The position numbers were made by a program, and so were the translations under genes. The notes beneath the pieces were generated by a model. The model did not search any database. It was not told the DNA's origin and saw nothing but the letters and a program-made list of their open reading frames with translations. A DNA stretch of 64,000 bases, taken from Neoceratodus forsteri. Its lineage: Eukaryota; Chordata; Ceratodontiformes; Ceratodontidae. This document shows positions 52,433 to 62,777 of this stretch, piece by piece. Every line of letters starts with the position of its first letter. Position 1 is the first letter of the stretch. The stretch spans positions 1,246,415,001 to 1,246,479,000 of the forward strand of contig CM057452.1 of assembly GCA_016271365.2 (NCBI GenBank). The letters are read 5' to 3'.

Positions 52433-53006
52433 TTTTTTTGCATTATTTCTTTTTGCTCCCCCCGCACCTTAGCCTGGTGTCTCCTTCAGGCCCCACATGT
52501 ACCCCACTCGGCAACCCCCAACCCCACCACCTCATATCGCAACCAGCCCAGGACACCTTGATGCATCCCTTCATTGGGTGGGTCCCTTACCTTCGCAGGG
52601 GAAGAGCCTGTATGGCTCTCCAAATGCTCCTGGGTGCTGCTGAGGTGGCGATAGGGGTCCGGGAGTTCCGTGGTGAAGGTCCGGGAGGCTGTCATCAGAC
52701 CTGACCAAGTCACTATTTTTCCCGTTTTATCCCTGAGAAGTGGCATGCCACAGATGTCATGGCTCGCGCAGACATCCGCCACTCCCCCTGGACATCAAGG
52801 CCTGACATCGCACCATGCACCCAGCCTTCACTAGGGGCAAGCAAGCGCCGGGCCACAACCCCACCCTCCCCCCGGAGAAGGTGAGCCATCACTAGACGCT
52901 CCAGCCTTCTCTCCCCGGCCAGCCCTCCAGCAATGCTAGTCTGTTCCCAAACCCAGGTCGCTGGTGTCGCAGATGGAAATCCAACCGCTGCGCTGGCGGG
53001 CTGGAT
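52433..53006 (-). mobile_element. tRNA-derived SINE, 574 bp, in CR1 copy C
   Basis: Perfect 14-bp duplications CCCTGCACCATTTT flank it (52,419-52,432 and 53,007-53,020). On the minus strand the head reads GCCAGCGCAGCGGTTGG (A-box-like) and CTGGGTTTGGGAAC (B-box-like, near 52,950), and the other end is a run of about seven A. Length and GC-rich body resemble the SINE at 39,335-39,892; shared phrases include CTCCGGGGGGAGGGTGGGG versus CTCCTGGGGGGAGGGATGGGG. Confidence 0.82.
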
Positions 53007-53020
53007 CCCTGCACCATTTT

Positions 53021-53987
53021 AGTTGTCCTCCTCTGGACTGCCTCCGTCTTTGTCTATGTCCTTGCAGAGATGGGGTCTCCAGAACTACACACAGTACTCC
53101 AGATGGGGTCTCACCAACTGTGTGTGCAGAGGGATAACAACTTCCTGTTTTCTACTGGTGATGCCTCTCCCTATACATCCCAGTATCCCCCCAGATATCC
53201 CTACTGTCTTCTCACATTGCTTGCTAACCTTTAAGTCTTCTGATATGACTACCCCCAGGTCCCTTTCCATTTTTGTTGTTGTTACAACCCCCCCATTGTG
53301 TATTCTTCCCTTGGGTTTTTGTTTGCCAGGTGCATTACTTTGCACTTCTTTGCACTGAATCTAAGCTGCCATACTTCTGACCATTCCTCCAACCTTGCCA
53401 GGCCTTTTTCATCCTCCCCCCCCCTTGTGTATCAACCCTGTTGCAGATCTTTGTGTCGTCTGCAAAAGGCATACTTTTTCTTCCAGTCCCTCTGCAATGT
53501 CACTTATAAAGACATTAAAAGGACTGGACCCAGTACTCAACCCTGCAGTACCCCACTAGTAACCTCTCTTTTTTTCTGAGTGGACTCTGTTTACTATTAC
53601 CTTCTGTGTCCTGTTGTCCAGCCAATGTTTTACGTAGGCTACCACCCTGGTACCCACTCCCAGGCTGGCTAATTTGTTTATTAATCTTTTGTGCGGGACT
53701 GTGTCAAAGGCCTTGTTAAAATCTAAGTAGGCCATGTCCACAGCCCCTCCCTGATCTACTACTTTGGTCACCCAGTTAAAGAAATCGATTAGATTCATCT
53801 GACATGATCTTCCTGCTTTGAATCCATGCTGCTTTGAGTCCTGTGCCCCACTGGCCTCTAGATACTCAACAGTTCTTTCCTTCAGAAGTGATTCCATCAT
53901 TTTCCCTACCACTGAGGCCAAACTGGCAGGTCTGTAGTTTCCTGCCTCTGTCTTGCTCCCACTTTTGTGAAGGGGAATCTCATCCAC
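53021..53987 (-). pseudogene. CR1 copy C reverse transcriptase
   Basis: 53,556-53,987 (143 codons) holds DEIPLHKSGSKTEAGNYRPA, SVVGKMMESLLKERTVEYL, RSCQMNLIDFF and VDMAYLDFNKAFDTVPHKR with the first catalytic Asp. 53,085-53,345 holds TTTKMERDLGVVISEDL, GGILGCIGRGITSRKQEV. The FADD box falls in a shifted, damaged stretch near 53,440-53,475. It belongs to the same subfamily as copy F. Confidence 0.88.
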
Positions 53988-54348
53988 TCTCCTTCAGTCC
54001 TCAGGTACCACACCACCCTCCCATAATTTGTTAAAAACGGTAGTCAGTGGTGTCACTAGTACTCCCCTTAGTTCTTTTTAGAATTCTGGGGTGAATCCTG
54101 GCAGGTCCCATTGCTTTGTCTACCTTCAGGTTTAGGAGTTGTTTCAGAACCCTTTCTTCTGTGAAAAGACTGGTATCAACCCCCCTATCCAGAGTGCTTC
54201 TATTGATTGGATTAGGTACCTACAGCTCCTCTTCTTTTGTGAATACTGAGCAGAAGTATTCGTTCAGTATCCCTGCTTTTTCACTGTCTCTCTCTGCCCA
54301 CCCACTCTCCCCTTTATTCAGCCTCACTATCCCTTCCTTTGTCTTTCT

Positions 54349-55430
54349 TCACTCCCTAATGTACCTATAAAAGGTTTCATCCCCCTTCTTAACTGAGTTG
54401 GCTATCTTTTCCTCGGTTTGGTCCTTTGCTATTCGGACTGCCTTCCCCGCTTCCTTCTGTTTTAACTGGTACAGTTCTCTGTCCTGCTCCTTTTGTGTTT
54501 CCTTATACTTCCTGAATGCTATCTTTTTCTCCCTAACCTTCCCTGCCACCTCTTTTGAGAACCATAGCGATTTTTTCTTTCATTTTAATTTGTTTGTCCG
54601 CTTCACACAAAGGTTTTTTCCTCTGTGATGGCAGTTTTGATGCTTCTCCATTGTTGCGCCACTCCTTCTTGCATGTTTGCTAGTGCTTGTCTGAGGCACT
54701 CTCCCTTTTTGACAAAGTCAGCCATCCTAAAGTCCAGTACCCTCACTTTTGTATGGCTTGACTCTGCAGTTGAGTTTATCGTGAAGCACACTGTTTGGTG
54801 GTCACTTGTTCCCAGATGGCTACTCACTTCTAGATCTGAGATCCTCTCTCCGTCTCCATTTGAGAGTACTAAGTCTAAGACTGCTCTCTCCTGAGTGGGT
54901 TCCAATACTAGCTGTCTGAGGCATGCCCCTGTAGGGCATCAAGAATGGCCCTACTCTTGGATGTGGCTGCAGCAAAGGTGCTCCAGTTAACATCTGGCAT
55001 ATTCAGGTCCCCCATCAACAATATCTCCCCTTTCCCTACCATCCTAAGGATGCCTTCTAATATTTCTTTGTCCATTTCCTCCCCCTGAGATGGGGGTCTG
55101 TATACAACCTCTGTGCAGATTAGGGTGCCATTTCCAGTCTCCAGGGTGACTCACAGTGCCTCCTATCCTCCCGGTTTACCCTTTTGTTCTGTTGCTTTGA
55201 TCCCTTCCCTTTCATAGAGAGTGACTACTCCTCCTCCTCTTCCTCCCTCCCTCCCTGTCCCTCCTGTAGATTGTGTACCCTGGTATGTTGACATCCCAGT
55301 CATGGTTCTCTGTGTACCATGTTTCTGTGACTGCCATGATAGTCAGGCATCCCCTCTTACATCAAGGCCATCAGTTCAGGGAGCTTGTTACCTAGACTAT
55401 GAGCACTGGTACTCATTACCCTCCATTATT
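54349..55430 (-). pseudogene. CR1 copy C endonuclease and linker
   Basis: 54,603-54,905 encodes EPTQERAVLDLVLSNGDGER, HLGTSDHQTVCF with the SDH motif, and KVRVLDFRMADFVKKGECL. 54,349-54,549 is the charged linker (KVREKKIAFRKYKETQKEQD). The N-terminal half toward 55,430 is readable only in pieces (GDLNMPDVNW-like near 55,000, ETWY-like near 55,310). It is very similar to copy A (2,741-4,058), so both belong to one subfamily. Confidence 0.85.
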
Positions 55431-55436
55431 TGATAG

Positions 55437-55700
55437 CCTTACCCCTTTTTGCCCCATCCCTGTCCTTACTACCTTTGCCTTTTTCTCCATTTACCTCTTT
55501 CCTTCTCCCTATCAACTTCTCTATCTTGGTGTTTACCTCACTAACCACCCTGGTGGGGGTGTGCTAGGATTTCTCTAGTCCTTTTCAGTGCCTTCCCCCT
55601 TGGCTAGTTTAAATGCTTGCCAATGAAGTATTTAAACCTATCACCTAGGATCCTGGTTCCCCTCCTTGTGCCCCTTTAAGTGAAGTCAGTGTGTGGATAC
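55437..55700 (-). pseudogene. CR1 copy C: ORF1 end and spacer
   Basis: GTRILGDRFKYFIGKHLN and a stop near 55,600 match the ORF1 end of copy A. The upstream part of ORF1 is lost near 55,680. Confidence 0.75.
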
Positions 55701-55959
55701 CCCTCCAATCCTCCCCTTCCTGCTTTGTTGAAGAAAATGTCACAACTGTGCTGCTCTATAAAAGGAGTGTAGCATGCAGTGGTTGGGGATGGGGGCGGGT
55801 GGCTGGGCCCTTCTCCTGCCAAAACAGAAGAACCACAGATGAAAGAAACAAGAAGGTAAGAGCAGAAACAATCAACCAACAACAAATGCAGACACTGTCC
55901 CTCAGTCTGTATCTCATAGGTGCTCCTGTAATTAGCCCTGAAAGCATAGCCTAATGATA
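55701..55959. other. Unassigned spacer
   Basis: No motif recognised; GC-rich around 55,790. Confidence 0.4.
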
Positions 55960-56690
55960 AATAAAACTGTAAAACCTGTCAGCACAAAAAGTAACAAAAC
56001 CTGTAAGCACCACCAGTACAATTTAACAGAAGATATACCCTGAAAAATATACTTTGCTACAGAGAAAAATAAAGCAGTAATCTGTAAGCACAAAAAGTAA
56101 CAAAACCTGTAAGCACAACCTGCAGAACAATTTAACAGAAGATATACCTTGCAGAATACACTTTGAATCAGAGAAAAATAAAGTAGTACTGCAATCTCTA
56201 AGCACAAAATATAACAACCTGTAAGCACAACTGTCACAACAATTGAACAGAAAATGGACCTTGCAAAAAAACCTTGAAACAGAGAAAAATAAAGCAGTAA
56301 TCTATAAGCACAACACAGTATCAACCTGCAAGCACACCCTGTAACAATTTAGCAGAAAATATACCCTGCAAAAAAACAAATTCAATCAGAGAAAAAATAA
56401 AGCAGTAAACTGTAACACCTACAGGCACACCACAGTAACTAAAACCTGTAAGCCCAACCTTGAACAATTGCACAGAAAATATACCCTTCAAAGAAACAAT
56501 TTGAATCAGAGAAAATAAAGCAATAATCTGTAGGCATAAAACAGTAACAAACCTGTAGGCACACCCTGTAACAATGTAGCAGAAAGTATACCCTGCAAAA
56601 CAATCTGAATCAGAGAACAATAAAACAGTAAAATGTAAGCAAAAAACAGTAACAAAAACTGTAAGCACAAAAGAAAATAGTAACACACAG
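55960..56690. repeat. ~110-bp minisatellite
   Basis: Paired phrases (A/T)TCTGTAAGCACAAAA and ACCTGTAAGCAC recur near 55,974, 56,079, 56,193, 56,300, 56,410, 56,527 and 56,633, giving a period of about 105-117. Each unit also has AGAAGATATACCYTGCA and AATCAGAGAAAAATAAAGC. About six and a half diverged units. Long minus-strand frames here are repeat-driven and hydrophobic, not genes. Confidence 0.85.
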
Positions 56691-57964
56691 TAAATCTGCC
56701 TAGCCAGAAAAGAAGCTTTAATCATTTTCCTTGCTCTGATAATGTTGTTCCTTGCTCTGTCCTTACAAGCAAACCTAGAAGAAAAGAGTTCAGGTAAAGT
56801 GAGGTGCCTTTGCCAGCAAACCTAGTCTTCTAAACTTTGTTTCACCAGAATGCACAAATTGATGAGAAACAACACTGTGTGGAACTTGCATGGCTAAGGT
56901 GGGCAAGCCCTTCATTAAAAGTTTTTTACAGCACAAAGGCTGCTTAAAACTGAAATTATACAACACTCTTGGGACTGTCATAGGATTATGACACAATAGT
57001 AATTTGAGTTAGCAATATGGCATTTTTAAAATGAACAATACACAATTATCAAATTGTAGTAAACCATACAAGACCATATAAATTATGAAAACAATGGTAA
57101 AGCCATCTAGACAAGCTGCGACTGTCACCAATGGGGGCAATACTACTCTATTTTTTGGGGGAGGTAGCAGCAACAGCAGCATCTCTGTGTGGTGGGGATT
57201 AAGGAAATAGTAATAACTGAGTATGGGGGCGGAGGGGCATCGTCAGTCTAGTGTTTGGCATTTTTATAGCAGGGCAGCAATACCAGCACCAGTGTTTTGG
57301 AAGGAGCAGAGATACATAGATGTGGGCAAAGTGCTCCTGCTTTGCTACATAGAGCACTTCACGTATTGTTCCTCAATCCGCGTAGTGCTCCACAATGTGA
57401 AGCGAATTACTCTGCCTGCACATTTGTACATGAAGTGTGTTGTTTTCAATGCACTACATGTTACTTTGCCATGTATTACAGTCTTCCCCTTAATTTTAAT
57501 GCAAAGTGCGATTGATTTGAATGGACTTCACTTTGCTTCACCTGTTTATTGCTATGTGAGGTGAATTTTGCATTGATTTATGGGATGGCAGGTCACATGG
57601 GCTCTATATTGTCTTGCACAGCCTCAGTTCTGCATAGTGTGTATTGTGGAAAGCTGGAGACAGTTTGCTCTCAGATCTCAAAGAATCAAACCATCGAGAA
57701 AGCTTCAAAAAATCACTTTTGATCCAATTATTTTGGTCCAAATTTAATACATCAACTGTAGGAAACCCTCCTGTGTGCAGATCATCAAGTGTTGATTGTT
57801 TTTCTGTGCATTTTGAATGTTAATTTAAAACATTCAGCCTGTGTACTGACAGACACTGTTGAAGTGTGCTTGGGGGGAGGGGTGTATCTGTGGTGGTGTG
57901 AGATTCACATGAGAAAGGCAGTCTTTCTAACTGTTTTGTACTAGTGTGTGTCAGTATATGACAG
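56691..57964. other. Unassigned intergenic sequence
   Basis: No coding motif. Near 57,330-57,580 repeated GAAGCRAANT and TTCACTTTGCTTCACC phrases in both orientations suggest a degraded palindromic DNA element, but no clear ends can be drawn. Confidence 0.35.
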
Positions 57965-59385
57965 TTGATTTTAGGGGGGGCAGACTTTCAGAACATGGGG
58001 GAAATTCTCAAGGGGCATTTGTGGGAGATAAAACTAGGTTTGGATGTGGAAGGCAGGTGGAAGACCATAAAGTGGGGGCTACAGAAGGCCACTAGGACCT
58101 ATGCAAGAGTGAAGCGCAAGGGCGGTAGGTCTCGTAAACCATGCTGGTGGACCAAGGAGATCCAGGAGGTGGTAAGGGAGAAGAAGGCTGCCTACAGTAT
58201 GTACAAAAAAATGAGAGGAGAGAGGGATAGAAAGAACTATCGCCTTGCAACCAGGAAAGTCACCAGAGTGATGAGGGGGACAAAGGCATGGAAAGAGCAG
58301 AGGCTGGCACAGTGGATATGGGGTGGGGAAAAGGGGTTCTTTAGATATATTGGTGAGTGGAGGAAGGTCAAGGGCCAGCTCAGTAGGTTGAGGACAGCTG
58401 GGGGTGGGAGGAAGGGGCTGGAGAGCAGGCAGAGGTACTGAATGAGTACTTTGCCTCATTGTTCACTAGGGAGGAGGCTGGGGAACTTCCCAAAAAAAGA
58501 GGTTGAAGGACACAGAAGGCACAGCAGACCTGACTATTGGGGTACCTGCTGAAGAACAAGCCGCTGGGGGAGGTAGGCCAGGGAAAAGATATCAGGCTGG
58601 TTCTGCTGAATGTGGGGGGAACAAATACTGATATTCCTATCAGTTGGGTGTAGGAAGCCCTCCAGTCCCTAAAAAAGGATAAATCTCCTGGGCCTGATGC
58701 TATTCATCCCAGAGTACTGAGGGAGTTGGTGGATGTTTTGGCTGTGTCATTGGCAGATCTCTTTAACTTGTCGCTCCAGACAGGGAGGGTGCCAAGGGAT
58801 TGGAAGCAGGTGCATGTTGTGCCCATCCATAAAGGGGGATCGAGAGAAGAGCCAGGAAACTATAGACCTATCAGTTTGATGTCGGTGGTGGGAAAGGTAA
58901 TGGAGAGCATACTTATGGAAAGGCTGGGAGGTTTCTTGGAGGAGATTAGTTACCTGGATGACCGGCAGCATGGGTTTGTGCCAGGTAGATCATGTCAAAC
59001 AAACCTTGTAGAGTTCTATGAGTGGGTGACATCAGCACTTGACAGGGGGAGACCAGTGGATGTACTATTCTTGGACTTCAGCAAGGCTTTGATTCAGTCT
59101 CTCACATTGGCCTAAGGGAGAAGATGGGGAGGATGGGGGTAGGCCCATTGATGGTTAGGTGGATTGGAAATTGGCTTTCCTGTCACACTCAGTGGGTAGT
59201 GGTCAGAGGGAAGGTCTCGTCTCCTAGGGAGGTCATAAGTGGGGTCTCACAGGGATCAGTCCTGGGGCCACAACTGTTTAACACCTACATCTTTGATACC
59301 AGGGAAGGTATCGGGTGTGAAATGAGTCTCTTTGTGGATGACTCTAAGCTGGGGCAGTGGTGGAGGGGGAGGAGGGGAGATTGAC
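57965..59385 (+). mobile_element. CR1-family LINE fragment E, truncated at both ends
   Basis: From 57,965 the plus strand encodes ILGGADFQNMGEILKG and a very basic linker (58,100-58,400), then RT. It ends just after the FADD box, with no C-terminal domain and no 3' tail, which is unusual for CR1. The family is related to but distinct from copies A-D and F. Confidence 0.8.
58640..59385 (+). pseudogene. CR1-family RT of fragment E
   Basis: PDAIHPRVLRELVDV (near 58,690) leads to 58,726-59,115 with VPRDWKQVHVVPIHKGGS, NYRPISLMSVVGKVMES, HGFVPGRSCQTNLVEF and VDVLFLDFSKAL (first catalytic Asp). A frameshift follows, then 59,124-59,384: ISGVSQGSVLGPQLFN and MSLFVDDSKLGQ, where the FADD box has Val for Ala but keeps both Asp. 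The chain then stops in a G-rich stretch. Confidence 0.85.
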
Positions 59386-60307
59386 CTAGCAAGAGGATCT
59401 GGATACTCTGTTTTTATTTATGGGGTGTTGAATTTGAATGGTTGATGGACCACAATCCATTATGCTGGCTCCATGTCATGAAGGACAGGCACCCCTGCAT
59501 AATGAGATGATGCCTTTCCCTACAACCTTACAGGTTTACCATTAAGCATAGGAAACGTAACGCACACTGTAATGCGGACTGTATGTCCAGATATGGGACA
59601 AGTGAAAATAAAAATGAACACCTGTTATCAGACCTCGGGGGGAAATTAACTAGCATGCAGCAAAGAGGAAACTCTTTCCACTTGATAATGTTTTGTAATA
59701 GGGTCCCCGAGGTGGAGCCCTGGTGAAGGTGGGCTATGGCTCCATCTCTCCCTGTGAGAGATCTGATATCAGGTGTACCAAGTAAGATTGTATGTAGTAA
59801 GACTTAAGAATGCATTTAATAAGAAAACACCTAGTATAAGGATGTACTTCGTGTAAATGAACAAAACCATGCTAGTTTAAAAACCTCACATGTTTTGTCT
59901 TGGGTGGGGAGGAGAATGTGAAAGGGTCTACCCCCCATTTCTTTTTCTGAATGCAGTATGCTAAGAATGTAAAGATAGCATACCTGGGTTGTGAGTGTCC
60001 TGTGTTAAATGTTGTACTGTGTTAAATGTTTTGTTTTGTTGGTCTGGCCACCCACTTTGTTATTTGTCTGTTTGTCTCTGTATGTTCTATGTTCACATCC
60101 CTGGGTTTTGCCACTGTTAAAGTTAGCCAGAAAACAAAGGCATAGCATGGAGTTACTGTCCCAACTCCTATTTCAAAATGCCTCTGAAAAACTTGCCCTG
60201 AAATGCACCGATATATGCCATGGCTGTAAAACAGTATAAATATATTGTTACTGCAGTTTAAACTGAAGGCCTAGTCCAGGAGAAGCAAAATACTGCTGCT
60301 TGCAGCC
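59386..60307. other. Unassigned intergenic sequence
   Basis: No gene motif. A GGTCCCCGAGGTGGAGCCC stretch near 59,700 is GC-rich. It could belong to the putative LTR element that ends at 61,205. Confidence 0.35.
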
Positions 60308-61205
60308 TGTATGTTCCCCCAGGTACCCTAAAAGCCTGTAAGCAGTGAAACAATGGCTTTTGGTACCTCCAAAATAATGCAACAGCTAGACAAAGCCCTT
60401 TTGCTCCAATAGCAAGCAGCCTGGGCTCTAAATTGAAGAGAAACCACTGCCTGGAGCCTGAGGTTTGTTGTTATCCTTTCCCTAGCAGTGCAGCTTCTCA
60501 AGCTATTTTTCTTGGGTGCAAAGTGGCAGTTAGGAGCACCATTTTTCTCCTTTAAAAACATTGTTTGGAGCACAGCTCCCTAAAAGCAGAAAAATAAGCA
60601 AGAAACAGTATACATAAGCATTAAGTCACACTCCTGAGCTAAAATGTGGAAACAGGGAATTACAAAGCAAAAGCTTACCTGTTAGTGCTGTTTTTCAGAA
60701 TGTAGCCGAGCTTGAAGATACAGCTCCATCTCTCTCTATAGAGCAGGCCGGCCTTTCCCCTGCTATATTTATACATGAAGTGCCCTGGAGTGGTGCTTAG
60801 GGCAACAGTACAAAGAACTTGGTGCTCAAAACTGTTATTGTGATTTGACTGCCTTAAAACGTACATTAGGATCAAAGAATGTATATAATGTCTTGTTTGT
60901 TGAAAAATATATTGTAAATAATGACTTTAAAGGAAAAATGTGTACAGATGGGTGGAGCTAGCCCATCACATGGACACAAAGCCCTACTATATGATGAGAT
61001 GAGATAGCAGACAGTTGGACACTGCTGAGATAGCTTTTTCTAGTTGATGTATGTATATAGCCTGGATTTTGATTTGTGTCCTTTTATTTTGTTGCCTAAG
61101 TTAATTTCTTTTGCCTATTATTGTTCTGCTTTGAAGAATAAATATTATTTTGTTTTGAACAACATCTGCCTCACTGCCTGATCAGTCCATCTCTACCCAC
61201 AACCC
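60308..61205 (+). mobile_element. Possible solo LTR (left end uncertain)
   Basis: The right end looks like an LTR: a TATA-like TATATAGCC near 61,055, AATAAA at about 61,137, then a U5-like stretch ending CCGTGACA. A TGTATGTTCC at 60,308 preceded by AGCC, with AGCC following the right end, would give a 4-bp duplication. No coding domain or second LTR is seen, and the left edge could be elsewhere. Confidence 0.35.
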
Positions 61206-62518
61206 GTGACAAGCCTGATGGGATTCACCCCAGAATTCTAAAAGAACTAAGGGAAGAACTAGTAACACCACTGACTACCCTTTTTAATAAGTCATGGGAG
61301 GATGGTGTGGTACCTGAGGACTGGAGGAGGGAGGATATGATTCTTCTTCAAAAAAGTGGAAGCAAGACACAGGCAGGAACCTACAGACCTGTCAGTTTGA
61401 CCTCAGTGGTTGGGAAAATGATGGAACCACTTCTGAAGGAAAGAATTGTTGAGTACCTAGAGGCCAGTGGGATACAGGACCTAAGGCAGCATGGATTCAC
61501 AGCAGGAAGGTCATGTCAGCCAAATCTAATTGATTTCTTTGACTGGGTGACAAAAGTAGTAGACCAGGGAGGGCCTGTGGACATGGCCTACCTAGACTTT
61601 AACAAGGCATTTGACACAGTCCCGCACAAAAGATTAATAAACAAATTAGCCATCCTGGGAGTGGGTCCCAGGTGGTAGCCTGGGTAAAACACTGGCTGGA
61701 CAACAGGACACAGAAGGTAATAGTAAATGGAGTCCACAGTGAAGAAGGGGGTTACTAGTGGCGTACCGCAGGGTTCAGTACTGGGGCCAGTCCTTTTTAA
61801 TGTCTTTATAAGTGACATTGCAGAGGGAGTGGAAGGGAAAAGTATGTCTCTTTGCAGATGACACAAAGATCTGCAACAGGGTTGATATGCAAGGTGGGGT
61901 GGAAAGGATGAAAAGGGACTTGGCAAGGTTGGAGGAATGGTCAAATGTATGGCAGCTTAGATTCAATACAAAGAAGTGTAAAGTAATGCATCTGGGAAAC
62001 AAAAACCTAGGGGAAGAGTACACAGTGGGGGGTGAGATACTGACAACAACAAAAATGGAAAAGGACCTGGAGTAGTCATATCAGATGACCTAAATGTGGG
62101 CCAGCAATGTGAGAAGGCAGTATGGAGGGCTGGGAGGATACTGGGAGGCATAGGGAGAGGCATCACCAGTAGAAAACAGGAAGTTGTTGGCCCTCTGTAC
62201 AGACAGTTGGTAAGACCAAGCACCGAGTACTGTGTACAGTTCTGGAGATCCCATCTCCACAAAGACATAGACAGGGTGGAGGCTGTCCGGAGGAGGGCAA
62301 CCAAAATGGGTCTGCACCAGAAGACGTATGAAGAAAGACTAAAGGAGCTTAAGATGTATAGCCTCGAGGAAAGGAGAGAGAGGGAGGACATGATAGAAAC
62401 TTTCAAATGCCTCAAGGGAATCAACAAAGTCCAAGAGGGTAGCATCTTTCAGAAAAAGAGATGTGCAAGAACAAGTGGGCACAATTTGAAGATAGAGGGG
62501 GGGACAGCTCAGAGGTAA
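61206..62518 (+). pseudogene. CR1 copy F reverse transcriptase and C-terminal domain
   Basis: 61,307-61,678: VPEDWRREDMILLQKSGS, YRPVSLTSVVGKMMEPLL, RSCQPNLIDFFDWV, VDMAYLDFNKAFDTVPH with the first catalytic Asp. After frame changes near 61,678 and 61,750, [16 protein letters not shown] and, in 61,812-62,075, [13 protein letters not shown] carry the FADD box. 62,096-62,518: GRAGRILGGIGRGI-like, SRKQEVVGPLYRQLV, VEAVRRRATKMGLHQKTY, FQKKRCARTSGHNLKI. Few changes separate it from an open reading frame, so it is a fairly young copy. Confidence 0.92.
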
Positions 62519-62777
62519 TGTGAGGAAGTATTTCTTCACAGAGAGGGTTGTAGATGAATGGAACAACCTTCCTGAGGAGGTCGTAGAGTCAAAAACAGTG
62601 GTGGAATTCAAGAATGCATGGGAAAGACATAAGGCAATTCTAATGGGCGGTAGGAGGAAGTAGGCTGTTGGTTAACTAGGATCTGCAGCTTATCCATTAG
62701 GTAGGGAAATGGGCAGACTAGGTGGGCTAAGCAGTCCTTATCTGCCATCGGATTCTATGTTTCTATGTTTCTATGTG
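61206..62777 (+). mobile_element. CR1 LINE copy F, 5' truncated
   Basis: Begins at the RT entry (PDGIHPRILKELREEL) and runs to a complete CR1 3' end, CGGATTCTATGTTTCTATG (62,749-62,777), the octamer-like tail typical of CR1. Subfamily as copy C. Confidence 0.92.

Larger units (their letters stand above)
51953..55700 (-). mobile_element. CR1 LINE copy C with SINE insertion
   Basis: Minus-strand copy from ORF1 end (about 55,680-55,600), spacer, endonuclease (55,430 to about 54,600), linker, RT (53,987-53,040) and 3' end (52,432-51,953; GTTACATAGAAACATAGAA tail). A 574-bp SINE splits it at 52,433-53,006. Near 55,427-55,440 it preserves the undisturbed site that holds the palindromic element in copy A. 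Confidence 0.9.

Noticed and set aside
55932..56725. Two long hydrophobic minus-strand frames (130 and 134 codons)
   Set aside because: They run through the ~110-bp minisatellite, repeat with its period and match no membrane protein family I know.
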